A stretch of 64,000 nt of DNA from Amphiura filiformis (lineage: Eukaryota > Echinodermata > Ophiuroidea > Amphilepidida > Amphiuridae), in the NCBI RefSeq assembly GCF_039555335.1, contig NC_092642.1:10302752-10366751 (forward strand), in the 5' to 3' direction. A program made the translations under genes and the position numbers. The number at the start of each line of letters is the position of its first letter. Position 1 is the first letter of the stretch. Shown here one piece after another: positions 1 through 11,392 of the stretch. The notes below the pieces were generated by a model, which worked only from the letters and a program-made list of their open reading frames with translations, made no database searches and was not told the origin of the DNA.

Positions 1-388
1 CACGTGTGTGACTGCTGATACCAGAAATGGGTAAGGTAAAGCAGCTAGCGGCCATGTGTTAGATGAGTACAATATGCTGTGTCTTGCCAAATGTTCACAG
101 GGGCAGCTATTTGCACTTATCCACTTTTGGCCTTAGCAGACGAAATATTAAATTCTAACACCCGTGAAATATTATGTCATCTGAACTTGAAATTGTTCTT
201 TTTTTGTATGTTAACACAAATTCAGAGCGAAAACATGATGTTTGGTTCAGATATAATCTATTGCGTTTTCCCTTAGAATGTAAATATGTTCTTCTTAATT
301 TGGTGCTTTAAAACCTGTGCATGTGTTTTGAATTAGAATAAGTATAATTATATAAGTATAACATACATCAAATACTGGAATTTACATT
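1..388. other. No gene recognised at the left edge
   Basis: AT-rich sequence with only short, unconvincing open frames. No domain, splice structure or repeat could be recognised before the Penelope-like copy starts at about 389. Confidence 0.5.
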
Positions 389-432
389 TGGTTAAATTTT
401 ATGATTGCCAAATCCATAACATACTCACTAAT

Positions 433-1338
433 TTAGACTTTCGCCATCTCGGCTGATGGCTTCTTCAGAAATGACCATTGGGATCCACTTTTCCCGCGGT
501 TTTGGCCGCTGCTTCCGGCGATTTTCTCATCTCTCGGAGGCTTGGTTCTTATAAGTGGATCGTATACATGGTCTAGAGAGTAGCTGCCGATGTCCCTGTT
601 GACTGTTTTGTCCCCCCGCCTTCTAATCCAAATCGCTTCTCTGATGAGTCTTGTTTGCTGGTTCCCGTCTTTTTCAAGTAGCTTAGGCTCCTCCCAATTG
701 ATGACATGGTTCTCAATGGCAATGTGGTCGGTTATGGCAGATTTATTTAATTCCGAAGTTGAAACAGTTCTTTTTTTTCTGGTGTATTTTCTGTTTGCGA
801 CTTTTTCCGCATCTTTCTGGTGCTCTTTTAGTCTAACTCCGAAAGGACGACCTGTCTCACCAATGTACGACTTGTCGCACCCTTTGCAGCCTATCTCGTA
901 GACCACCCCACTAGTCTTGATGGTATCCACTTTGTCCTTTGGGTGTACTAAAAGTCTTTTGAGTGTGTTGTGTGGTTTCATGGCTACTGATATTTTGTGC
1001 TTGCGAAATATTCTCTGCAGTTTTTCTGATAACCCTTCCACATATGGAATTACCACCATGCCTTTCGTTTCAGTCTCCTGTGTGGTGTTCTTCTGTTCTC
1101 CTTTGCTCTTTACCAACTCCGCTTTACCTTCTACCTGTTGTTTTGCCTTGTCGAATGCCCACTTTGGATATCCACAATTGGTGACTGCCTTTTGGATTCT
1201 ACTTTCTTCTTCCTTCTTGTCTTCGTCCTCCGTCACGATGGAATGCATTCTGTCAAGTAATGTTCTGATGACGCCTATTTTTTGATGAAGTGGGTGTTGT
1301 GAATCGAAATTCAAATATTGGTCGGTATGTGTTTTCTT
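433..1338 (-). CDS. Penelope-like element ORF fragment: RT tail plus GIY-YIG endonuclease
   Basis: The open frame begins at the truncation point with KKTHTDQYLNFDSQHP, the typical region after the Penelope-like RT palm, and runs about 300 codons to a stop at 433-435. Numbering from the TTG codon at 1314, the GIY-YIG domain starts near residue 136: VYEI (138-141), YIGETGR (150-156), R161, H165, and a likely catalytic Glu226 in REAIWIRR. C143, C146, H196 and H203 form the CCHH pattern of Penelope-like endonucleases. The C-terminus ends in a basic, low-complexity tail. The protein would nick target DNA for target-primed reverse transcription. No reverse transcriptase motif remains, so this copy is not autonomous. 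There are no internal stops or frameshifts. Confidence 0.8.
   Translation of the reverse strand, partial: KKTHTDQYLNFDSQHPLHQKIGVIRTLLDRMHSIVTEDEDKKEEESRIQKAVTNCGYPKWAFDKAKQQVEGKAELVKSKGEQKNTTQETETKGMVVIPYVEGLSEKLQRIFRKHKISVAMKPHNTLKRLLVHPKDKVDTIKTSGVVYEIGCKGCDKSYIGETGRPFGVRLKEHQKDAEKVANRKYTRKKRTVSTSELNKSAITDHIAIENHVINWEEPKLLEKDGNQQTRLIREAIWIRRRGDKTVNRDIGSYSLDHVYDPLIRTKPPRDEKIAGSSGQNRGKSGSQWSFLKKPSAEMAKV
436..468 (-). ncRNA. Hammerhead-ribozyme-like core, degenerate (element strand)
   Basis: On the minus strand the order is CTGAAGA, stem strand GCCATC, loop, stem strand GATGGC, GAAA, GTC. This is the hammerhead order CUGANGA - stem II - GAAA - cleavage triplet. Compared with the 16.5-kb copy one C appears lost between GAAA and GTC, so activity is doubtful. 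It overlaps the last codons of the ORF. Confidence 0.5.
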
Positions 1339-1459
1339 TCACAGCTACTCTCTAGACCATGTATACGATCCACTTATAAGAACCAAGCCTCCGAGAGATG
1401 AGAAAATCGCCGGAAGCAGCGGCCAAAACCGCGGGAAAAGTGGATCCCAATGGTCATTT

Positions 1460-1492
1460 CTGAAGAAGCCATCAGCCGAGATGGCGAAAGTC
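1460..1492 (+). ncRNA. Hammerhead-ribozyme-like core on the inverted arm
   Basis: Plus-strand duplicate of the motif at 436-468, carried by the inverted 3' cap: CTGAAGA at 1460-1466, six-base stem strands GCCATC and GATGGC, GAAA at 1486-1489, then GTC. The same missing C applies. Confidence 0.5.
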
Positions 1493-1540
1493 TAAATTAG
1501 TGAGTATGTTATGGATTTGGCAATCATAAAATTTAACCAA

Positions 1541-4500
1541 GTTTAATTTCTACAATCCTACAAATGCATCTATTTCATGGAATTTACATGTTTCGATAAA
1601 ATGACGTTGCATTCAATACCATCGGACATCATCAGGGCACTGGTTTAGGTTGATTGGTCACGTGAGAGACGGTCATCATTTCCTTTTAATACCGAACCAG
1701 TAAAGAGTGATTATGCTTTTAACTCTCACACGCTCGGGACCGGGCACTGTACGGTATTGATCTGGCAATCTCACGTTACCAATCGAACTCAATCAGTGTC
1801 CTGATGCAGTCAGATAGTATCGCGTACAATGAAACATGCAAGTTTCAGTATTTGATTTGATTTTGTACTTTTGATTTACCGAGTGAATGAATAATCTGCA
1901 CCAAGATATAATATCCAGAGTTGGGAAAACTTATATTTAGCTATTATGTCATTGTACTTTGTCAGTTGGACTTTTTTCGTTCACACCTGGGAATATATTA
2001 TTTTGCTCAGATCATCCTTTTTTTAATTATTAATACAGCGTTTGCAGTTCACCATGGCGCCTCGAAAAATAACAGCAAAACTAATCTTAACTATATGACA
2101 ATCTTTAGAACTTTCATCTTTAGAATTTACCAAAACGAAACAACCGAGACATGCTAAAAAACAAGAAAAAAAAAAAAAACCAAGCTAAAACCAACAACGC
2201 TCAGAGAGATGACTTGCTGAGGACTATCACCCTAGCCTGGAGGATGAACCGAAAGCTGGGGACCAAATATCTATGACTAGAACCACACCAGAAAACCCAA
2301 AGACGCTTTTTGAGCTTAAATTTACTACTCTACTGTACAGTAATGGAATAAAGAGGGTCTGGGTTTGCGCAAACCTCCACAGACACGTGCAAAAGCTATT
2401 TGTTAGTAACCGATATTTTGAAATATATATATCCGATAACTTGATTGATCGATTTTGTAATGGCCAAAATGCCTTTGTGTATTAATCAGGTATAGACGCC
2501 TTGTCCCACCTTGAATATGTCTTTTTTATTCATTAATTGTTCCTCTCCAGTAGTAACCATCAACTGTTAAATACTTTTTGATCATTTCTTTATTAAGCAA
2601 TTTGTGATAATCGTTAGTTATTGTTTACAATATAGCATTATATTTTGATTTCGAGTAGGAAAATAAACTGTACATGTAGTAGTTTCGGATTCATCATGTT
2701 CATTCCCGTACATGAGAATTAAATGGTGCATACTAATAAAGATGAGACTAAACCCCAGGGATTGAGTTCCTCTGTGCAAAATTTTTCAGATGCAAATTGT
2801 TTAAAAGGGTTAAACACGAATCTTAACATTCTCGAGAATTGTTAGAATGTTTATACTAATTTTGGTAGCACTGGATAGAGGGGACCCATATATATCCTAT
2901 GTAACCAACAGAACAACTCCTACTCTCATTCACCTAACTCGAATGGTACATAAAAGACCAGAATTAATATGCAAAACTAATTAATAATAAATAATGTTGG
3001 CATAAGTAACCAATTAAGCCTCCTTCACCATTGCCTAAATTAAGCTTTATATTCTGGCTTATTTTGTGGACTACAACCCCCATGCATTTCTATACCAAAC
3101 ATCCTCCGTTCTATTTGGCACCAATAAGTATATGTCCCCTCTGTCGTGATATAGGTGAGACGTCGTAAAATTGGGGAATTCTGGGGAGTTTATATTAAAT
3201 AAAACAGTTGCAAAGAAATCGTTCAAATATGCGACATTCACCAGATTTGTGACTACATGTAAACATGGTAAAGGAAAATAACTATTCTAATCTAAATATG
3301 AAGTGTGAACTCAAGGTCATATTTTTGAAAGGCACAAATATAATACAAATTGCTGGGCCTCTACAACCCCCTACCCACGAACTTTGATCAATCACCCTAC
3401 TTCCAGGTAAAGTGGTAGGTAGGTCCACATATTTTCGCTAAAATGAGCGCAAGGGGTGGACGTCAAATTAGCTCATGTTATTTGGGCGCTTATTTAGGTA
3501 TTTTAGTGCACTAGGAAAAACTATATTGGGCTAATACACCCCAGACAATAGATTATAAGCTCAGAACTTTATCCGTAGGCTATAATAATACACATATCTC
3601 GATTAGTTAATAGTCTTCCAATTTCATAGCTACACGATACACTTTTTATATCGATAAATATTCATAGTTGTTCATGTTTGTTGTTTAATCGCAATATTAA
3701 AACTGTTTGCTTATAACCCACTTATTTGATATAGGGTCTCATTTTAATTCAACGAGATGCATGAATTATGTATATTGTAAGTCGTAGACTTGTAATTGGC
3801 TCTACCACCACAAGTGCTGTCATCTTGAAAGTATAGGCTGAAGAAAACTGTATTTAAAAAAACTATTATGAATCTGTATATAAACATGTTATTGTTAGAA
3901 CCGCGTAAATGTGTCAAGTACTTCGTTTGTCGAAACGTGTTCATTAATGTCAGCATAATGTATGTATGTTCCCGTGTTGTATATAATTGATATAAAACGG
4001 AGAAAACAAACCTCTTTTCATATTGTGTTGAGTAATAGATTTTATTATAAATATTATTAAGGAATGTGCCACATTGGAAAAGAATTGGTGCTTAAAGAGT
4101 TAACAGCACATCTGGATTTATTCATAAAGTGAATCCATGATAATAAAAGTGTCCAACTCACCAATGTAAAAGAACATTGTGTAAAAGAACATTGTGGTAT
4201 GTAAGGACAAGGTTACCTACCCAAATCCTAATATAAACATTTAATAATTGCTGGCATTTAGTTACCATGATTAGTGCACAAACCTGGTCAGTTGGCCTGG
4301 CCAACGATGTTAGACCTTTAAGAAAAGTGATAGTCACCGCCAACCATAATCCTATTCCTACACAGCAAAAATATTTTAAACAACTCGGGTTGTTTAAGTG
4401 CCAGGTGTTAAACAACATAACAGTGTTTTACTATGTAATGTCTTGATCACAAACTAACAACCCCCTAATCATAACCATAATTCTAACCCTATATGCTAGC

Positions 4501-4871
4501 CTTAAAACTTTATAGCCCTAAACCTGATCTGTTGGGTGGCGGTAGATTCTAAAGTCCAATGTATTTAAGTAATTAATCGAAAAGTCTTGCCGATTGATAA
4601 GGTGTAAGATTACAGAAATGCATAACAAATCGTTTTATGTTTGCAAGCAGTTGAATGATGTTAATGATGACGCAAATATTTGTGTTATGGAATTGTTGGA
4701 AGCAAATTGTATGTTCTTGTTGTAGCTATTATACTTATGTTCACACTTCTATTGATAAGCAATTGTCAGTGCCCAATTTGCTTTAAACGAAAATCATACA
4801 CACATACCTTCCAGTAATACGTTTACTGCAGATGATCTGCAATTGTTGAAATTCAAAATTCCTCTCTTTGT
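1541..4871. other. About 3.3 kb without a recognisable gene
   Basis: AT-rich DNA with many short frames on both strands, none with a recognisable domain or convincing splice context. A CTAACCC-like degenerate microsatellite occurs near 4460-4490. The 1600-1830 stretch is richer in GC than its surroundings but shows no coding frame. Confidence 0.5.
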
Positions 4872-5562
4872 GTCGGTTTAGTGTCATGCAAAGGCCTCAC
4901 AAAATCGGTAACGAAAGTGTCTTCACTAAAGTTTTGCTTGCTGAGGTGGGGTAGTAGTATTATGGGACCCCGTTTACGATGTTGTCAGAGGACCTCTGTC
5001 ACCTGTGCCTAGGTCCTCGAGAAACACAAGGCCCCTGTTGTGTTGGTGTGTTGTCTTGGAAGTAATGACCTGAGTAATAGCAATTCATACATACCCCACC
5101 CTCCCACCCCCCCAGCACACACACCCACCGCACCCCAACATTACTATACCCCGTATGCATACTTACTTGTATTCGCAGGCAAACGATGACGTATGTGATA
5201 CACCCACCGTGAAACGTGTCGGTTTAGTGTCATGCAAAGGCCTCACAAAATCGGTAACGAAAGTGTCTTCACTAAAGTTTTGCTTGCTGAGGTGGGGTAG
5301 TAGTATTATGGGACCCCGTTTACGATGTTGTCAGAGGACCTCTGTCACCTGTGCCTAGGTCCTCGAGAAACACAAGGCCCCTGTTGTGTTGGTGTGTTGT
5401 CTTGGAAGTAATGACCTGAGTAATAGCAATTCATACATACCCCACCCTCCCACACCCCCAGCACACACACCCACCGCACCCCAACATTACTATACCCCGT
5501 ATGCATACTTACTTGTATTCGCAGGCAAACGATGACGTATGTGATACACCCACCGTGAAACG
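4872..5562. repeat. Two-copy direct tandem repeat, unit about 346 bp
   Basis: The segment starting GTCGGTTTAGTG at 4872 recurs at 5218 and runs with very few changes to CCGTGAAACG near 5562. Each unit contains a C-rich stretch of CACCC/CCCAC words. Frames crossing it are open only because the sequence is duplicated; no protein was recognised. Confidence 0.85.
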
Positions 5563-6448
5563 AAGACATCCCTTGTACTGAAATCTTTCGCCTAACCGTG
5601 GATGTCTCTGACCTTTAACCATCTAAGCGAGCTAGGACTCTTTCTCGTGGAAGGCTGGTTTCCGGCACCCGAGGCCTTCATTTTATATTAACTTGCTGGC
5701 TAACATCCACGGTTGCTGGTGAATACCAAGGTGTCATATCCCCCTATACATCCACAATCACCCACTATAAGCACACCCCAACACATCAGGCAACCACGTG
5801 CTCTTTTGTTGTGGACATTATCATCGGCAGCCTTATCCTACTTTACCTCATCCAAATGATTATGGCATCCAGTGGCGTAGATTTCTTGTTGACATGGAAG
5901 GGGTGGGTTAGAAGCAAATCCTTGAAGTATAGAGATCCAGCACCTTTTGGCGACAAAATAAGTCTATGGTACAAATGCGCGCAAAGCGCACGCAAAAATT
6001 GCCATATTGAAGCTAAAATGTTGAAATATGGTGCCAAAGTGGTAGAAATTCGCACGAAAAGCGCAAACAAAATTTTACTTTCTACATTTTTTCATGCATT
6101 AAATAGCGAAATACAAGTCTTTACTCTTGTAAATAGTGCCCTCAATATTCTCATATGGATAGTAATGTTGCAAATTCTATAATAGACCAATCAGCAGTGT
6201 GTGTAATTTCTATCCAAGAAACAAAATATGAACCGTATACTCAGTTCTCTTTCCTAACCAAGTTTGCATTTGCACTTCAGAATTTAAATTGTAAGCTGTC
6301 ACAAAGAAACAGGCAATCATATAAGCCAATGGCAATATATGGACCACATTGGTCAATGAATTATAATATTTTGATATCTGCCGATATAAATAAAATGTAT
6401 TACGATATTCTTTTTGAAACCACAACTCAATTGGTATTATAATTAGAC
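5563..6448. other. Gene-free stretch with a hAT-type end fragment
   Basis: At 5869 the sequence reads CAGTGGCGTAGATTTC, the same outer end seen on other hAT-type elements in this window, followed by the GCGCGCAAAGCGCGC-type filler typical of these repeats (5975-6065). No matching right end or target duplication was found, so it is probably a truncated copy. The open frame over 5811-6182 lies inside this repeat and is not a convincing gene. Confidence 0.45.
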
Positions 6449-9400
6449 AGGACAGACGACTGTTTAGCGAATGGAGATATTTCTTTGCTACTTCAACTTC
6501 ATCGTCGTTTGGTATCTTGGCTGGCTCAATCTCAAGGAAAAGGCATGAGGACAAAGGTGAGATATATAATAATTGTTACAAAAAATTAAAACCATCATCG
6601 TTTCAAAATCCACCACCACTACTACCACTTCCACCACTAAACACACCATCAGCACCAACAACACCACCAAACCTACCATTAACACCAACAACATCAACAA
6701 CACTGAACACTGAGAGAGATTAAGGTATCACTATCAGCTACTATCCCCAGAATCACACTACCACCACCATCAAAACCACACTAGCAGCCAAGCCAAAACC
6801 ATCACCACGCCCACCACATGCACCACCACCAAATTGACGCCCCTAAAACCAAAACTATAACCACCACATTCGTTGCCGTCATAACAATCGAAACTGCAAT
6901 GATGGATTCACTGTCACCAACATCAGCAAGGGCAAGGCAACTACGCTAAATTGTTAAATACACAGTGCCGCCGAGAGCTATTACGGGCCCGGGGGCAATG
7001 TGAACGCACGGGCCCCTTTGATCAGTGATGACGGTGCAGGACTTCATAAGTGTGGGTGTGTGTGGGGGGGGGGGGGCAACAAATTTCTTTGTAACATGGG
7101 GGAGGGAGGTTGGTGTAAAATCCTTGAACATATGTTGCAGACGGGAGCGAAAGTACCATGTTTAGATGCCAACAATCAAATATGAACATTGAAGGAGACA
7201 AATGCGCGCGAAGCGCGCACAAATTTGCTATTTGAACGGCATTTTGCTCCCATATTAAGTTTCTCTGAACAACTTCCACGCGAAGTGTAAAAAATTTGCC
7301 AATTTAAAGCCATTTGAAGCTAAAATGATCCAAGTATGAACCGGTGAATTATGCACGCCAAGCTCGCAAAAATTTGTAATTAGAATTAGCGACTTTTGCT
7401 CCCAGATTGGACATATTGAAAGAAACTCCGTGCGAAGCGCGGAAAAATTGCCAATTTTAAGGTAAATGATCATAATAAAGTGAAGGGCAGTAGGGCACAA
7501 TGCGAACGAAGCGCGCGAAAATTTGCAATTTGTGTTCCCACGATTAAGCTGTGCACTCCCCTGATTTCTCGTTCGTAGATTTCATTATATCGAGGATGAT
7601 CATTTTGGCAAAAGCAATGAGTAAATTCAAGTGAAATATTTATTAGAGTGTGTGCTTCAAACGCTATCTTGTATTTTTTTAAATAAAATGCACGTCTCTT
7701 TTCTATGTTTTTACGGGCCCGTTACTTTTGTTTGGTTTTATGGGCCGAAAAGAGCAAAGAAAACATACCTTATAATGGACCCGTAAAGGCAAAGAAAAGA
7801 GACCGTAGTGGGCCCGTAAAAAGCAAAGAAAAGATACCATAGGCCCGTAAAGGAAAGAAAAGAGACCTTAGTGAGTATGTAAAAAAACCTTAATAAGCAA
7901 AGAAAAGATATATAATGGACCCATAAAAAGAAAAAAAAGAGACCTCGGAGGGCCCGTAAAAAGCAAAGAAGAGATACCTTAGGCCTAAGAAAAGAGACCT
8001 TTGTCGGCCCGTATAGTAAAGTAACGAAAATATGCCTTAATTGCAAGATATCTATTCTGAACCTTTTACGGCCCCTGAGGTCCGTTTTCTTGGCTTTTAA
8101 TGCCCCATAAAAAAGTCTCTTCTCTTCACTTTTTACGCGCCCCCTGGGCCCCCGGGCCCCGGGGTAACGACCCCGGCTACCCCCCCTTGTCGGCGGCACT
8201 GTAAATACAAGGGCAATCAGCATCACATAGAGAAATTTAGAAATAATTATTCAAGAAAAAAATCAAGCATTACCACCACCAATATCACCACCACAAACAC
8301 CACCAACACTTACACCACCACACAGGCCCGTACGCGGGGGGGGGGGGGGTGCGACCCCCCCCCCCAAATTTGGAAAAGTATACAAAAAGTCCAAAAATTT
8401 CAGAATTTGCGAGCGTAGCGAGCCAAAAAATCAGGGTTTTACGCTTTTTGGACAAAAAGGTCAACATTTTAGGAAGAAAGCCCACTTTTCACAAAATTTG
8501 GAAAAAAGGTCCACTTTTTCAAAATCAGCCCCCCCCATGAAATCCTGCGTACGGGCCTGCCACCACACCACCCACCGCCATCATCATCACCACCATCAAA
8601 ACCAACAACACCAACACACACCACCAAACCTACAATGAACGACTAATCGTCTTTTAAGTTCAGAGTAGTATTAAATGAATCTATCACAGTAACATGAATT
8701 TGTTGTGTATTTCAGGAAAAGAATTATCCAAATCAAGACTTACTGCAACTTATGACAAGACGAAGTGAAATATATCATATATTTCATCAAGGTAAAACAT
8801 TGTGTTCCTTTTCACTTAGTAAATCACACATTTACATTAATGATCTACTAACAATGCCCATAACCGAAATTTCAACAACACTTTTGCTTGACCTGAGAAT
8901 TAGGATATCGAGAATTATAGGCATGCCAATACAATGTAAATGCGAACAACAATTCCATGGAATGCGAAATTTGCATTTGATTTAATTCAGACCAGATTAT
9001 CATGTCATTTTTTACAAATAGGTTGTAACAGAAAAATATATACAATTTAGAAAATAGTATTATGCAAAAATGCAACTTACTGATTGTATGAAATTGTTAC
9101 TTGGTCGTCAAGCAATTTCTTAAGCTAATACGTCAACTCTATTTCAATAAAATCGGTTGTCTATAAGCGATGATACGACCAATTGAATATATGAATACAA
9201 AAGCCACCTAAGTCCATACTTAAACCAAATTGAGTTAAGCATGGGAAAGTGTTCCTTTACATAGGCCTGTCATATGTATGAAAGAACAACTCAAATTCAT
9301 CCTCTGTGTCTATTGAGCATGTGAAAAATAGCATGTATGAAAGAATCACCCAATTCCATGATTTGAGTCTTGTAACACATTGATTAAAATCCAGTATGTA

Positions 9401-11257
9401 TAAAAGTCCACTTGTAACACATTCATTGCTAGAGAGTGACTTTTGAAAAAAAATGGGTTTAATAAAGGAAAGTGTGTGGTTTATATTACATGGCAGAATG
9501 CTTATCAACATTATACATACCTGTGCGCTTTATTTTGTATTATCTTACTAGTGGTAATCTCATTCTAACATTGTTGTCTTTGTATATGATTCAAACAACC
9601 ACCTAAGTCCAAAATTTAAAATGAACCCCACGAAGTCCCTGAAATGCTAATCGTCATACCTAATACAGGTTAATCCACTCATTTGCACGTAAAACTTACC
9701 ATATTGACCAGGTAAATCTAACTGAAGGAATTAAAATGATACACAGGTTTTTCTCTCAAAATCACTTCCCATGGACTTAGGTGGCTTTTGTATTCATGTA
9801 TTCAATTGTGTCAAGTATTCCTAAAACAGCTTGGGCTACTTTCGTGTCTTTGTGAAGCAAAAGTTACTGAATTAAGTTGAATCATGAACCATCTAATCGG
9901 TGCTCTTAGAATGGGTATTTTGAAGTGGTATTTTAATTTGTGATTTCGATCAAGTGAAAAAAAAACATGAAAGACCTTTGTTTTGTTTTGAGATCTTTGA
10001 CGATAAGCATGAGAATTCATTTTACGAGGTGCAAATTTGGTACAATGGCCCAACTCGGGTAATTATGTAAAATCGTGCATAGTGTTTGAACCTGAATTAG
10101 GAAAGACACCAAGTAAAGTTTTTCTATTAGCCAAGATATTAGTGATTCTACTGCATATTTATGTCATGAACCCTTTTATTTCTTTAATGAAAACGAAAAT
10201 GCAATTGCTAAACATGAAACTCGATTTTACGCAAAGCAAGCTTGATATGCGCGAAAAATCCAAACTGGCCCAACTCGTTTTCTGGGCAATTTAGTTAATT
10301 GAACATAGCGTTTGAGCCCGAACTAGTAAAGAAACTAAGTGAAGGTTTCTGTTACTGATTCCACTGCATACAATATTGTTGGCAATTCATGCGCGTATTT
10401 GGGGGGCTTTGGGCGCCAGCCCCGGGGTAAAAGCAGGGGCGGCCAAAATGAAGGGGCGGCGGAAGAAGAAGGGGCGGCAAAAACAGGGGCGGCAAAAACG
10501 AAGGGGGTGGCAAAAAGAATTAGTAAATAAAAAAGGGCGGAAAAATTTGATAAATCATAAACATTTTTGCAAAAATGGTCTATACATCAAAATGTGCTCC
10601 TTTTAGGGCGCTAGCGCCTGAAACCCTTTTTTCACTTTTTCAAACGACCGAGAAAAAATTGGGTCAACCTTTTCGGGCTGTTGAGGAAGGGGCGGCAAAA
10701 TTGAATTTTCTTCAGCCCCCCGGGGTTGGGGCGGCCACGGTACGCCACTGGGCATGATCTGGTTTTTTTTCAGAGAAGCAAAATTGCAATTGTATAATCA
10801 TTATTGTTACAGTCTGTATGAGCACCTGACTCATCTATTGTCAACTCCTAGTCATTTGCTTCTGTCAGTATGCCAGATGGCTACTGTTTCTGCAGTGGCA
10901 GAAGCTGCTTCCTGTGTGATTTTCTCTCTATATATCTTTGGTTTGTATTTTTTTTGTATATAAAAAGCAAATGCGAATAATAGCGCATCAGACATTGACA
11001 AAGCCAATGCACAGAATGATAAATGCAAGCAAACTGATTCTCATGAAGAGTTCTCATTGGTCAATCAAATGGTTCACTGCATCTCAGAGCTGTTGCCAAT
11101 TAACAAGGACACAAATTTACAGGGGATAAAAACAGTGGTAAAGGTCCATGCACATGAGGACAACATCAATATACAAACGTTTTTGCCTCTTCCCCCTCTT
11201 CCAGACATTGACAAAGACGATATCTCACATGATTCACTAGTCATTCAGAAATTTTAA
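6449..11257 (+). CDS. Unidentified gene A, internal and possible terminal exons
   Basis: Three exons join in frame. Exon a ends at 6556 before GTGAGA and reads LLLQLHRRLVSWLAQSQGKG; its acceptor is one of several AGs at 6446-6455. Exon b is 8716-8791 (acceptor ATTTCAG, donor GTAAAA) and reads EKNYPNQDLLQLMTRRSEIY then HIFHQ. Exon c starts at 10776 after TTTTTTTTCAGAG and reads EAKLQLYNHYCYSLYEHLTH onward. Junction phases are 0 and 1 and agree only in this frame. Exon c reaches a TAA near 10961; the same frame reopens at once and runs to 11257 with an acidic, polar peptide (LPLPPLPDIDKDDISHD). That could be a separate last exon, or the TAA could be a real end or a disabling mutation. The helical, leucine-rich peptide suggests a soluble alpha-helical protein, but I do not recognise the family. 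Earlier exons were not found. Confidence 0.4.
6596..6835 (+). repeat. (ACC/CCA)n-rich trinucleotide DNA in gene A intron
   Basis: Imperfect CCA/ACC triplet repeats follow exon a of gene A and resume at 8260-8330 and 8560-8640 on the far side of two inserted elements. Frames in it give poly-Pro/Thr or, on the other strand, poly-Val/Leu peptides that are artefacts of the repeat. Confidence 0.75.
6955..8209. mobile_element. Non-autonomous hAT-type element, 1239 bp, 8-bp TSD
   Basis: The body runs 6963-8201 with terminal inverted repeats CAGTGCCGCCGA and TCGGCGGCACTG. It is bounded on both sides by TAAATACA (6955-6962 and 8202-8209), an exact 8-bp target duplication. The CAG start and 8-bp duplication fit the hAT superfamily. 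Inside are GC-rich ends, a block of GCGCGAAGCGCGC-type words (7200-7520) and a minisatellite (7735-8110). There is no transposase, so it would need help from another copy. Confidence 0.85.
7735..8110. repeat. Minisatellite of GGGCCCGTAAAAAGCAAAG units
   Basis: About ten imperfect units of roughly 30-40 bp built on GGGCCCGTAAAAAGC and AAAGAAAAGAGACC. It sits wholly inside the 6963-8201 element. The long minus-strand frame across it (7738-8226) gives a Phe/Leu-rich repetitive peptide and is not a gene. Confidence 0.7.
8315..8567. mobile_element. Small hAT-type element, 237 bp, 8-bp TSD
   Basis: The body runs 8323-8559 with perfect 13-bp inverted ends CAGGCCCGTACGC / GCGTACGGGCCTG. It is flanked by CCACCACA on both sides (8315-8322 and 8560-8567). 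Because the host is CCA-rich DNA the duplication alone is weak, but its position exactly at the inverted ends supports it. Poly-G and poly-C tracts lie just inside both ends. Confidence 0.8.
9180..9812. mobile_element. About 620-bp inverted-terminal-repeat element, copy 1
   Basis: Ends are TGAATATATGAATACAAAAG and CTTTTGTATTCATGTATTCA, followed inward by CCACCTAAGTCCA on both sides. A second, nearly identical copy lies at 46308-46943. The flanking bases are themselves palindromic, so the target duplication cannot be fixed. It lies in the intron between exons b and c of gene A. Confidence 0.7.
10395..10755. mobile_element. GC-rich repeat fragment with one hAT-type end
   Basis: The right edge reads GGTACGCCACTG, the inverted form of the CAGTGGCGTA end found elsewhere here. 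The body is full of GGGGCGGC words. The expected left end is not visible, so the copy is truncated or diverged. Frames with Arg/Lys/Gly-rich peptides (10339-10606) come from this repeat. Confidence 0.45.
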
Positions 11258-11392
11258 TACAATTAGCTTTAATGTGAGTCCAAAATGACTGCCATTTCAA
11301 CTGCTAATAACGCTGCAGTTGCATTGACTTTAAAGATCTAAATCTAGTGACAGAAAGTAACCAATGGATATTTACTATCATTTGTTTAATAG

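Larger units (their letters stand above)
389..1540 (-). mobile_element. Penelope-like retroelement, 5'-truncated, capped by an inverted copy of its own 3' end
   Basis: The main body reads on the minus strand from about 1338 down to 389 and encodes the end of a Penelope-type reverse transcriptase plus a GIY-YIG endonuclease. At about 1342-1540 the sequence turns round: it is a near-identical inverted copy of 389-585, the last part of the coding region plus the 3' untranslated tail. The copy is therefore a long palindrome with a unique centre. Penelope-like elements are known for truncated insertions with partial tandem or inverted duplications, so the layout fits the family. No target duplication was identified. 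The inverted arms are so similar that the insertion looks fairly young, although the reverse transcriptase core is absent. Confidence 0.8.

Noticed and set aside
590-1285. Plus-strand frames of about 100-120 codons
   Set aside because: They are shadows of the minus-strand Penelope-like GIY-YIG frame.
4872-5562. CRISPR-like direct repeats
   Set aside because: Only two long units without short regular spacers; it is a tandem duplication in eukaryotic DNA. No CRISPR array is present anywhere in the window.
5811-6182. 123-codon frame with a hydrophobic start
   Set aside because: Most of it lies in a hAT-type repeat fragment with GCGC filler words; no homologous domain or splice context.
6488-6703. 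Minus-strand frame rich in Val and Leu, like a membrane protein
   Set aside because: It is the complement of a CCA triplet repeat and overlaps an exon on the other strand.
7738-8226. Minus-strand open frame of 162 codons
   Set aside because: It runs through a minisatellite inside a hAT-type element; the peptide is a repetitive Phe/Leu string with no domain.
10930-10970. A 27-bp GT...AG segment that would remove the in-frame stop in gene A
   Set aside because: Far shorter than plausible spliceosomal introns and with a poor donor; kept only as an open question.
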